Assembly: GCF_017355835.1 (NCBI RefSeq)
Contig: NZ_JAFEWF010000001.1
Coordinates: 1,488,001-1,552,000 of the forward strand
Direction: 5' to 3'
DNA length: 64,000 nucleotides
Origin: Desertivirga brevis
Lineage (GTDB): Bacteria > Bacteroidota > Bacteroidia > Sphingobacteriales > Sphingobacteriaceae
Of this stretch, positions 1 to 7,843 are shown in pieces. The first letter of the stretch is position 1; every line of letters starts with the position of its first letter. The notes beneath the pieces are model-generated. The model was not told where the DNA came from and searched no databases. It saw only the letters and a program-made list of their open reading frames with translations. The position numbers were made by a program, and so were the translations under genes.

Positions 1-1529
1 TCTGGGGTAAAGTACCCAATCCCGAAAAGGACAGATGGTGTGGCTTTTATGAGATCTTTGATTTTGAAGGCGTCTTGATTTCCCCGGAGGACTGCGCTAT
101 GGCACAAGCTGTCAAAAAAGGAATAAGCATTAAAGGTGCAGAAGCTATCATTACTAAACCAAATGGTGAGAGAAGGGATATAAAGGCCTACCCTATCCCC
201 TTGTATAACACCGATGGAAAAGTTGAGGGTGGTATAAATATGATGATTGATATTACTTCTCATAAACAAACAGAGCTGGCTCTCCGACTCCTAAACCAGA
301 GTTTGCTGGAAAAGAACAAAGCTATTCAAGCTGCAAAAAAAGAGATAGATCAAAAAGCTATAGAACTACAGCAAAGCAATCAGTACAAATCAGAATTTCT
401 CGCAAATATGTCGCATGAGCTCAGAACTCCCTTAAACGGCGTTCTAGTTCTCTCCCATATATTAGGGGAAAACCGCCAGGGAAATCTCACAGAGAAGCAA
501 ATAGATCATTTAAAAGTTATCTACAAGTCGGGTGACGATTTACTTACTTTAATTAATGACATCCTCGACCTCTCAAAAATTGAGGCAGGGCGACTGGAAC
601 TGGAAATGTCAGAAGTACTTTCCTCAACCATCTTGGTTGACATGGAGCAAGCGTTCAGGGTTACTGCACAAGAAAAAGGAATTGAATTTGAAATCAGGCT
701 TGACCGATCAGTGCCAAAGCTTATTAAAACAGATTTATTTCGTCTCGAGCAAGTCCTTAAGAACCTTCTCTCAAATGCTTTCAAATTTACATCTTCTGAA
801 GGCAAAGTATCCCTGGGAATTACTACACACAAAGAAGGCCGAGACCTATGCCTGAAAGTATCAGATAGCGGTATTGGTATAGAGGAAAATAAAAAACAAG
901 TCATCTTTGATGCATTCAGGCAAGCAAACGGCTCTACTACCCGGAAATACGGAGGAACAGGTCTTGGACTGTCAATTTCAAAAGAGCTGGTCCAAATGTT
1001 TGGAGGCGATATTTTTGTTGAAAGTACTATAGGAGAAGGAAGTACATTTACAGTGGTTATACCAATAATTCCTACCGATCCCCGGCCCGTTACTGCTAAA
1101 AGGGATCCCGAGCCCGAAAAGGAAACACCTGGTAAAGACACTACATTACAAGGTAAAAAGTTACTAATTGTAGATGATGATATCGTTAATATTTATGCAT
1201 TAAGTTCAGTTTTAGATGAATCAGGTATAGATTATTACTGTGCTTCAACCGGAGTCGAAGCTTTAGCAAGCCTGGAAAAGCATGACGACATCGACTTAAT
1301 ACTAATGGACATGATGATGCCCGAGATGGATGGATATGAAGCTTCAGAGAAAATCAGGCAGAATGTAAAATATGAACGTATCCCGATTATAGCATTAACA
1401 GCCAAAGCGATGGTTGGTGATGCAGAAAAGTGTCTTCAGGCAGGTGCTTCTGATTATATATCAAAACCCTTCGCTCCTCAGCATCTAATGGCCCAAATCA
1501 AGTTTTGGATTGAAAAGAATAGCCTGTAG
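1..1529 (+). CDS. Hybrid sensor histidine kinase (PAS-HisKA-HATPase-REC), 5' end outside window
   Basis: The reading frame is open from base 3 back to the window edge, so the true start lies upstream; the TTG at 75 is only the first start-like codon. What remains is a PAS domain (to about base 260), a coiled linker, a HisKA domain with motif SHELRTPLN (His codon 414-416), an HATPase_c domain with its N box (NLLSNAFKF) and G box (GTGLGLSIS), and a C-terminal receiver (acidic cluster VDDD near 1170, phospho-Asp codon 1308-1310, KPF near 1466). It should autophosphorylate on His and pass the phosphate to its own receiver. A cytosolic signal is suggested by the PAS domain, but upstream sensory or membrane parts cannot be seen. 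Its end overlaps the convergent hydrolase gene by 32 bases. The family call is very secure; the ligand is unknown. Confidence 0.95.
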   Translation, partial: WGKVPNPEKDRWCGFYEIFDFEGVLISPEDCAMAQAVKKGISIKGAEAIITKPNGERRDIKAYPIPLYNTDGKVEGGINMMIDITSHKQTELALRLLNQSLLEKNKAIQAAKKEIDQKAIELQQSNQYKSEFLANMSHELRTPLNGVLVLSHILGENRQGNLTEKQIDHLKVIYKSGDDLLTLINDILDLSKIEAGRLELEMSEVLSSTILVDMEQAFRVTAQEKGIEFEIRLDRSVPKLIKTDLFRLEQVLKNLLSNAFKFTSSEGKVSLGITTHKEGRDLCLKVSDSGIGIEENKKQVIFDAFRQANGSTTRKYGGTGLGLSISKELVQMFGGDIFVESTIGEGSTFTVVIPIIPTDPRPVTAKRDPEPEKETPGKDTTLQGKKLLIVDDDIVNIYALSSVLDESGIDYYCASTGVEALASLEKHDDIDLILMDMMMPEMDGYEASEKIRQNVKYERIPIIALTAKAMVGDAEKCLQAGASDYISKPFAPQHLMAQIKFWIEKNSL

Positions 1530-2265
1530 CTTCCACCAGCGCCTTTGCCGCTTTAATTACTAATTCAGGCTCGGTGATCTGTGGAAAATGACCACTATTA
1601 GCACTTAGGATCATCCTGGACCTAGGAGATAATTCAAGTAACTTTTCCTGATATTTAAGATGTACCAAAAAGCTTCCTTCTGGAACAAAAGGAAGCTTTT
1701 TGGTACCTGATAGTACAGTAATAGGAATAGCAGGAAAAAAGGGATGGTTTTTTATTTCAGTAAAGGTCTCTGGATATGTTTCATCTTCTGAATACTTGTA
1801 TTTATCGAAAAGCTTCTCAACACCCTTTAGCCCTTCCGAAAACATTTTTAATCCCAAGGGGGGTCTAAACTGTTCCTGAGCTGCCTTCTCATCAGGATGG
1901 GTTGCATCTACAAACAGAATCCCTGCAATATCATCAGGATAAAGTCTGGTATAAAGATTCGCTATCAATCCACCAAAGGAATGAGCAACAAGAATGTATG
2001 GAGACTTTAAATCGAGAGCCTTCAGTAAGGATCGCAAAAGTTCTACTGACCTTGAGCCTGTATGCGGACTATTACCGGAACTTGTCTTTCCTACCCCGAA
2101 TCTGTTATAACATAACACAGATCCAAAACTGCATAATCCATCGGTGACTTGATCCCAGGAACTGAGAGGCATTCGAAATCCATTAAGAAGAATTATTACA
2201 GGACCAGGGCTGTATGTTAATGAATACTCTACCGAGATCCCTTTAATTTCTAAAACGTTTTTCAT
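1498..2265 (-). CDS. Alpha/beta hydrolase
   Basis: A 255-residue single-domain alpha/beta hydrolase fold. The nucleophile elbow is AHSFGG with Ser96; the probable acid is Asp120 (LFVDATHP) and the base His226 (NSGHFPQ). The oxyanion-hole region is LLNGF near residue 28, where many relatives have HG; here it is NG. There is no signal peptide, so it is likely cytosolic. The gene is convergent with and overlaps the kinase gene by 32 bases, and no operon partner is visible. The substrate cannot be deduced; esterase or lactonase activity is typical of the family. Confidence 0.85.
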   Translation of the reverse strand: MKNVLEIKGISVEYSLTYSPGPVIILLNGFRMPLSSWDQVTDGLCSFGSVLCYNRFGVGKTSSGNSPHTGSRSVELLRSLLKALDLKSPYILVAHSFGGLIANLYTRLYPDDIAGILFVDATHPDEKAAQEQFRPPLGLKMFSEGLKGVEKLFDKYKYSEDETYPETFTEIKNHPFFPAIPITVLSGTKKLPFVPEGSFLVHLKYQEKLLELSPRSRMILSANSGHFPQITEPELVIKAAKALVEATGYSFQSKT

Positions 2266-2448
2266 AGATCCAATCTACAATAAGATGAGAAATGTCCTAC
2301 TGTGTTACAAAATTTATGCTGACATGACACATTTGGTGGGCTCCCCTTCAAAACCTTCCCCTTTTTTGATAATTTAAATGCAATATATCTTTTCATAATA
2401 TCCTTAATTCTCCAAAAATCAGGATTATTGTAACTTGAATTAGACCAT

Positions 2449-3108
2449 ATGTTTTTAGAGCCGACGGAGAAAATAAAGATTTCTGCAATAGATGACCAGC
2501 TGATATTCCGTGAGCTTTTATCCCGGGCATTGAGATCCATTCCCGAATTCGATTTTCTTGAAGCTTATAGTGATGGGAACATGTTTATTGAAAGCATTAG
2601 CGCTAATCCAGCACTTAAACCCCATATCGCCATAATTGATATGGATATGCCAAAAATGTCAGGCGAAGAACTTAACAAGATCTTGCAGGAAAAATACTCT
2701 GAGGTAAAAGTGATTGTTCTTTCCATGCATACCGACGCCTCTACAATTACAAATATTATCAACTCTGGCGCTGCGTCCTATTTACTAAAAGATAGTCCTA
2801 TAAGTGAATTGCTTTGGGCAATCAACTCTGTTTATAGAACTGGTTTCTATCTTAATAACCTTATTGTAGATAAGCTTAGGGAAGGGAAAGAACGTAAATC
2901 TCCGGCAATCAATGGTATTAGTCCAAGAGAAATTGAAGTACTCGATCTTATTTGTAAAGAATATACTAATTCAGAAATTGCTGAAAAATTGAATATCAGT
3001 ATTAGAACTGTAGACACCCATCGCAAAAGTCTACTTACAAAAACTGAAAGCCGGAATACAGCGGGACTGGTGCTCTTTGCTGTAAAAAACAGGCTTCTCG
3101 AATGTTAG
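2449..3108 (+). CDS. LuxR/NarL-type response regulator
   Basis: 219 residues: an N-terminal receiver domain (about 8-125) with acidic pair Asp15/Asp16 and phospho-Asp64 in IIDMDMP, then a LuxR helix-turn-helix (about 152-215, ISPREIEVLDLI ... NISIRTVDTHRKSL). It should bind DNA as a dimer after phosphorylation. The start chosen is ATG 2449. No histidine kinase of the NarX/HisKA_3 type, the usual partner of this family, lies next to it; the hybrid kinase upstream is of a different class. It may be an orphan regulator or work with a distant kinase. Confidence 0.93.
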   Translation: MFLEPTEKIKISAIDDQLIFRELLSRALRSIPEFDFLEAYSDGNMFIESISANPALKPHIAIIDMDMPKMSGEELNKILQEKYSEVKVIVLSMHTDASTITNIINSGAASYLLKDSPISELLWAINSVYRTGFYLNNLIVDKLREGKERKSPAINGISPREIEVLDLICKEYTNSEIAEKLNISIRTVDTHRKSLLTKTESRNTAGLVLFAVKNRLLEC

Positions 3109-3566
3109 TTTTCGCAATACGTAATTCTACCTTAAAACTGGCACTCCCATCCGTATAAATACCTAGAGATCGTACGAAAGGCGTATTTTGAAAATTACCC
3201 TTTTACCTCTATGGTTGCTAATTGATATTTTTTTGATGTTTGTTCCATGCAACAACGCAAGGGTAATTATACCGGAGCTACCAAAGAAATTTTACTATGA
3301 CGATAATATTACTTAACAAGATCTTTAAAACCAGAAGATTCGATTTCTCTTCAATATTTCAATCATTAAACTTCGCACTGCTCATGGATCTGGTTATTGC
3401 ACTCGCAATAATTAAAAATTGCCACGGTTTATTGGCGGCTTTCTTTGGTTAAGCTAATGCCGATGAGGCAACCAAATAGTATGATAAAAACAAGATCAAT
3501 ATGCTTAAACGGGCAAAAGGGAAGCATCCAAAGAAGCCGTGATGTTGATCTTTTAAGAATAACAGT
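3109..3566 (+). other. Intergenic stretch, no clear gene
   Basis: I see no convincing gene. A 37-codon frame from ATG 3457 ends in a TGA that overlaps the ATG of the next gene (ATGA at 3567-3570). Its composition (many Arg, Ser, Gln) looks random, so I do not call it. Shorter frames near 3254 and 3500 are also interrupted. The region could hold the promoter of the receiver gene or an old decayed gene. Confidence 0.4.
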
Positions 3567-3947
3567 ATGAAGATTTTGATCGCGGAAGACGACGTAGTGA
3601 CCTTGAAGGTACTAGAGGCCAGATTAAAAAGAGCCGGTCACCAGGTAGAAAGTTCAATTGATGGGATTGAGGCCCTAAAAAAAATAGAGGTTTATCAGCC
3701 GGACCTAGTAATTACTGATATACTAATGCCTTATTCGTCAGGATTGGAATTTGCAGGGGAAGTAAAGCAAAATTATAATATTCCAATTATTATCCTTTCG
3801 GGTCTTCATCAGGAAAGCGTAATTGTTGAGGCTTTCTCCCTTGGTATAGACGATTATATAACAAAGCCGTTTAGTGCACTTGAATTAGTTTCCCGTGTAA
3901 ATCGGCTTTGTAATAAAGTAGAAAGCATTTACTTTTCGTCGCTATAA
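3567..3947 (+). CDS. Single-domain (CheY-like) response regulator
   Basis: 126 residues forming one receiver domain and nothing else. Acidic residues AEDD at 6-9, phospho-Asp51 in TDILMP, the Ser/Thr switch position in LSG (78-80) and Lys100 in TKPF are all present. With no output domain it must act by protein contact, as a phosphate shuttle or allosteric switch. It sits convergent to the six-PAS protein that ends in a His-bearing helix pair, and 2 kb from a hybrid kinase, which makes a phosphorelay role plausible but unproven. Confidence 0.93.
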   Translation: MKILIAEDDVVTLKVLEARLKRAGHQVESSIDGIEALKKIEVYQPDLVITDILMPYSSGLEFAGEVKQNYNIPIIILSGLHQESVIVEAFSLGIDDYITKPFSALELVSRVNRLCNKVESIYFSSL

Positions 3948-4058
3948 TCAAATTAAACCCTGTTGCGAAGTTGGGAGAACAAGTCAGACGGGAATGTTTA
4001 GAAAAAAATTTTCCAATGGCACAACTTTTAGAAGAATTTATCGTACAAAACTCTCATT

Positions 4059-4196
4059 ATGAGACGTATTAACAAAGGGGTTATTTTAGCATGGCTATTT
4101 TTTCTTACCGGCGTGTTCATTGTTATTTTTTGGTATAACGAACAGCGTTCAAGTATTCCACCGCCACTACCTTCCAGTTATACTAAGGTCCCGTAA
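4059..4196 (+). CDS. Possible 45-residue single-pass membrane peptide
   Basis: An ATG frame of 45 codons: a basic start (MRRINKG), one hydrophobic helix (about residues 8-25, rich in Ile, Leu, Phe and Val), then a short tail rich in Ser and Pro. This is a sensible small inner-membrane protein with an N-in orientation. It lies between the receiver gene and the end of the PAS gene, on the receiver's strand, 111 bases downstream. I do not recognise a family. It could be a chance frame, but the basic-hydrophobic-polar order favours a real peptide. Confidence 0.45.
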   Translation: MRRINKGVILAWLFFLTGVFIVIFWYNEQRSSIPPPLPSSYTKVP

Positions 4197-4207
4197 AGAG
4201 AGTGGAA

Positions 4208-6820
4208 CTAGGTCAGGTTTTGCGTTTTTCTAACAATTTCTTTTATCACCTCATCCAGGTCTAGAGCAGATTGGAACAGCAGTGGCAAAAGTTCATCTAT
4301 CGTTTCCCTTTTGGGGTCCATGGTTATTAGGTTTACTAATCCCAAGATTCTCGACAAAGGGGCTCGAACAAGATGCGATTGGACCCAGGCTATGTCCATC
4401 AATTTCTTATTCTGCTCTTCAATTTCCTTTATATAATTCACACTACTGGTAATATCCCTGCAAATAGCGATATAGTTTTTCACTACTCCTGTTTCGTCTC
4501 GTACCGGTGCCATTCCCAAGGAACCCCAATAACTTTCGCCGTTTCTTTTATAAAACACAGTCTCGACACTACAACTTTCTCCCTCTGCTATTGCAGCGCC
4601 TAGTTTTTCTAGTTTGCTAGGATCTGTATCAGGACCTGTTATAATACTCGTCCTCTTCCCTAATATCTCCTCCTTAGCGAAACCTGTCATTTTATAAAAT
4701 GCAGGGTTTGCATAAATTATTGATAGATCCCCATCCACAACGACCTCAGGTGAAGTTATTAAAACGGCATCTGTGGTATTTGTAATTACAGATTCGAAGA
4801 GGCGTAAACGATGCTCTTCGATTTTAAGGGCAGTAACATCCTTCATAGCTCCTATCATCCTCACAGGTTTACCACTAGCGTCCCTCAAAATCACTGCATC
4901 ATTAATGATAATTGCATATTCTCCTCCAGCCTTTCTAAATAAATATTCATCATGCCAGTGATCTGCTTCTAAGTCGGCAAGCGTAGTTCCAATTCCCGTC
5001 CATACCTCTTCTAAATCGTCATGATGGATATGAGCAGTGATCCAAGCGCTCGAAACTTCTGTACCTGCCTCCTCATGGCCGAAAAGGGTTGCAAACCCCT
5101 CACCAAGAAATATCCTGTCGTGCAATAGGTCATAGTCCCATATGGCGTCTGACGTTGCGCGGGTTGCCAGTTTAAACCGTTCATTACTTTCAATCAAACG
5201 CTGTTCTGATTCTGCCCTTTCTGTAATATCCTGCACTGTTCCCTCTAAACTTACAACCTCACCCAACCCGTTCTGGGTTGAATTAGCAAGAGCATGAACA
5301 TATCTTAACCTTCCATCGGCCCTTATTATTCTATACACAATATCCACCTGATGCTTCCCGGCCAAGGTTTCCTTATGATACTTCACTAAGCGCTCGCGGT
5401 CTTCAGGATAAACAGAGTCAAGGAAATTATCAAAGCTTACAGAAAAAGCTTTCGGCCAGCCCCAAATAGCGTAATGTTCGTCCGACCAATAGAGCTCCTC
5501 TTTAAGCACGTCATACTCCCAATATCCAAGGCTGGCAATCTTTTGTGCTGAAATAAGGCGCGAGTTGAGCTTAAAAAGCTCCAACTCACTCTGCTTTCTA
5601 ATAGTAACATCTCTGAAATTGACTACAATTGCAGCAAGAGCCTCATTATTCAGCTTATTACTAAAAGTAAATTCGAGCCATCTTGCCGTTCCGTTCTCCT
5701 GCACAAGTGGAATGAGAACATTTTTCAATTGCGAACCGGGCTTCTGTTTCAGGCGATCTAACAATTGGTTTAAATGATTCGCATTCTTACTGTCAAAATG
5801 TGATACAAACACCGAGTCTAGCAGTATTTCCCAGTTGAGTCCCATTATTTTATCCACCTGGGGAGATACGTAATTAACTATGTTGTCTTCGCCCATCAGC
5901 ATGATACCATCAGAGCTGTTCTCAATTAGCCCCCTGAACTTCTTTTCGCTCTTCTCCAGCCTTTCTTCAGCCAGCTTTTGCTGAGTAATATCTCTTCCTG
6001 AAACACAAACACCTGTGATAACCCCATCCTCTTTAATAGGATATATGGAGAAGCTAAAACAGCGAAAACCCTTCCCCTCCATAAATAAAGGTTTCTGGTA
6101 TTGGGCTACATTGTCTTTCAAAACGTGGTCTACCTGTTTCTTAAAATACTCTTTCCAGGGATCCTCGATATGATCTAAAAGACTATTTCCCTTTTCAAAT
6201 TTTAGGGGCGAGTCTTTTAACAAAATATATTCAGAGGCTTTGTTGTTAAAAGCCTTGATCTTCAAATTGGTATCAGTAAGAACAAAACCCTCTACTGAAT
6301 TATTGAAAATGGTTTGCAGGTTACTTTCTAACTCAATCTCCACCTTCGTTCTATTCTCCGGCTCTGCTACCTGCTGGTTTTCCCCTAAGCCTTGTTCTAA
6401 CTCATTTTTATTCAATACCTGAGATGTAATGTCAATAATGGCGTGAACGATATATTCCAGTTCTCCTTTCGAATCAAGTACTGCTGAGCTATGTGTTTCT
6501 AAATATTTGGCTTGCCTTGTCCGTTTAGGAGTTTGTATTTCATACCGTATTGGCCCAAAGATATAATCCGTCTTTGTTTCCTTCACTTTATCTAAAGCCG
6601 TCTTAATGGACCTATTATCAGCAGATCGGTCATTTTCTACTTCCAAATCAGGAAACACTTGAAAAAGAGGTTTATCAAGCAGATCGGGCAAAGGCTTGTG
6701 AATAGCTTTTATGAAAGCATCGTTGGCATCAATGATACAATAATCCCTATGAGGGTTCAAGATTAAGGTTGCTACGGGATGATTTTTTAGAATTTTTTTA
6801 AAGTTCTCTAATGGTATCAT
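4208..6820 (-). CDS. Six-PAS protein ending in a DHp-like helix pair, no ATPase domain
   Basis: 870 residues. Six PAS/PAC repeats can be read in order (about 1-130, 160-290, 295-410, 425-540, 545-670, 675-795), several closed by the PAC-type DIT motif. The last 70 residues resemble the dimerisation and phosphoacceptor domain of histidine kinases: SHLVRAPLS with His816 matches the SHELRTPLN H box, followed by a second helix. The protein then stops, with no N, G1 or G2 boxes. No transmembrane segment is seen, so it is cytosolic. It should bind several small ligands or redox cofactors and could accept phosphate from another kinase, or act only as a dimer. The nearby receiver-only regulator is a candidate partner. 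A shorter protein of the same design is encoded at 14516. Confidence 0.9.
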   Translation of the reverse strand: MIPLENFKKILKNHPVATLILNPHRDYCIIDANDAFIKAIHKPLPDLLDKPLFQVFPDLEVENDRSADNRSIKTALDKVKETKTDYIFGPIRYEIQTPKRTRQAKYLETHSSAVLDSKGELEYIVHAIIDITSQVLNKNELEQGLGENQQVAEPENRTKVEIELESNLQTIFNNSVEGFVLTDTNLKIKAFNNKASEYILLKDSPLKFEKGNSLLDHIEDPWKEYFKKQVDHVLKDNVAQYQKPLFMEGKGFRCFSFSIYPIKEDGVITGVCVSGRDITQQKLAEERLEKSEKKFRGLIENSSDGIMLMGEDNIVNYVSPQVDKIMGLNWEILLDSVFVSHFDSKNANHLNQLLDRLKQKPGSQLKNVLIPLVQENGTARWLEFTFSNKLNNEALAAIVVNFRDVTIRKQSELELFKLNSRLISAQKIASLGYWEYDVLKEELYWSDEHYAIWGWPKAFSVSFDNFLDSVYPEDRERLVKYHKETLAGKHQVDIVYRIIRADGRLRYVHALANSTQNGLGEVVSLEGTVQDITERAESEQRLIESNERFKLATRATSDAIWDYDLLHDRIFLGEGFATLFGHEEAGTEVSSAWITAHIHHDDLEEVWTGIGTTLADLEADHWHDEYLFRKAGGEYAIIINDAVILRDASGKPVRMIGAMKDVTALKIEEHRLRLFESVITNTTDAVLITSPEVVVDGDLSIIYANPAFYKMTGFAKEEILGKRTSIITGPDTDPSKLEKLGAAIAEGESCSVETVFYKRNGESYWGSLGMAPVRDETGVVKNYIAICRDITSSVNYIKEIEEQNKKLMDIAWVQSHLVRAPLSRILGLVNLITMDPKRETIDELLPLLFQSALDLDEVIKEIVRKTQNLT

Positions 6821-7237
6821 ATCAATCCTCGAATGACGGCATCGGTAATTGGTTTATAATCAAATGAAACAATATAAAATGGCGGATTTAGTTTGCTCCC
6901 CAGTAAAATAATGCTAATACAGATGACTAATTATTTTATACTTCCCAGAAAGGTTAGCTGGGTACTTAATAAAAGCACTAGGAATACCTATGAACTAAAA
7001 ACCCCTGATGACTTGGAGAAAACACCAGGGGTTGATCCACAACCATGAATCAGCAAATGAAGATTTGTAGTAGCTAATATCTTTCTCTTTTTATTATAAA
7101 TAAATGAGCTTTATCATAAATTTTCAGTATCAAAAATCTCCAAAGGCTAATAGGCAGGTTTTCAAATTCAAAAGAGAAATTAGTTGGACCGCAACTCTTT
7201 GAATCTTAACTTCGGTTGATGATGCATACGCTAGATT
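6821..7237. other. Intergenic stretch with a terminator-like hairpin
   Basis: No gene is seen in these 417 bases. An 8-bp hairpin (AACCCCTG 7000-7007 with CAGGGGTT 7026-7033) is followed, on the minus strand, by a short T run, as in an intrinsic terminator. There is no minus-strand gene directly upstream of it to terminate, so it may be a relic. The remainder is AT-rich and probably holds the promoters of the two divergent genes. Confidence 0.5.
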
Positions 7238-7696
7238 ATGGAAAAATTAATAGTCGATTCAGAACTGCTACTTCAAAAGTTTGAAGGAAAAGGCGGGTGG
7301 ACTTATGCCGAAATTCCTGATGCCACTGGTACGAGCAAATCAAGTTTTGGCTGGGTAAGAGTAAAGGGATTCGTAGACGAGATTGAAATAAAGGATTGCC
7401 TACTAGCTCCAATGAAAGGGGGGCGACTTTTCCTTCCTTTCAAGGCTGAATTACGTAAAAAGATCAAAAAGGAAGCGGGCGACTACGTCAGAGTAAAGCT
7501 ATATGAAGACAGATCACCTATTGAGGTGCCATCGGAGATAATGGACTGTTTAAAAATCGAAGAACGGGCTTTTCAAAAATTTGAAAAGCTCCCACCTGGT
7601 CATAAGAAAGAATATGTAAGGTGGATCTACGCAGCAAAGAAAGATGAAACAAGAGTTGAAAGAATTAATAAAATGATCGATGAGCTCTCTCAATAA
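7238..7696 (+). CDS. YdeI/OmpD-associated (OmdA) family protein with DUF1905 domain
   Basis: 152 residues. The first half is a DUF1905 beta-barrel-like domain (about 5-90, with FGWVRVKGFVDE and the lysine-rich LRKKIKKEAGD). The second half is the OmdA/YdeI helical module (about 95-150, with FEKLPPGHKKEYVRWIYAAK, a family hallmark). YdeI relatives have been linked to bacteriocin or peptide resistance, but the chemistry is not settled. It has no signal peptide and stands alone between divergent and convergent neighbours. A broken DUF1905 gene also occurs at 23593. Confidence 0.88.
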   Translation: MEKLIVDSELLLQKFEGKGGWTYAEIPDATGTSKSSFGWVRVKGFVDEIEIKDCLLAPMKGGRLFLPFKAELRKKIKKEAGDYVRVKLYEDRSPIEVPSEIMDCLKIEERAFQKFEKLPPGHKKEYVRWIYAAKKDETRVERINKMIDELSQ

Positions 7697-7754
7697 TATC
7701 AAATAGGATTTAATTTTTGAGGCTTTATACTTATAACCACTTATTTCTAGAAAT

Positions 7755-7787
7755 AAAAAAACAGCCGTACTAAGTACGTGCTGTTTT
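7755..7787. terminator. Bidirectional intrinsic terminator
   Basis: Inverted repeat ACAGC/GCTGT (7761-7765, 7780-7784) around a GTAC...GTAC core, flanked by A runs on the left and T residues on the right. It lies between the convergent OmdA-type gene and the TonB receptor gene and can serve both. Confidence 0.75.
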
Positions 7788-7843
7788 CCTGCTCAACTAC
7801 TAATCAATATCAGAGACCGAATCCTGAATTGACTATTTTAATT

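Noticed and set aside
521..1141. 206-codon minus-strand frame opposite the hybrid kinase
   Set aside because: Serine- and arginine-rich shadow of a clear kinase gene; no protein-like features of its own.
3457..3569. 37-codon frame overlapping the receiver gene start (ATGA)
   Set aside because: Composition looks random and no ribosome site is seen; the overlap may be chance.
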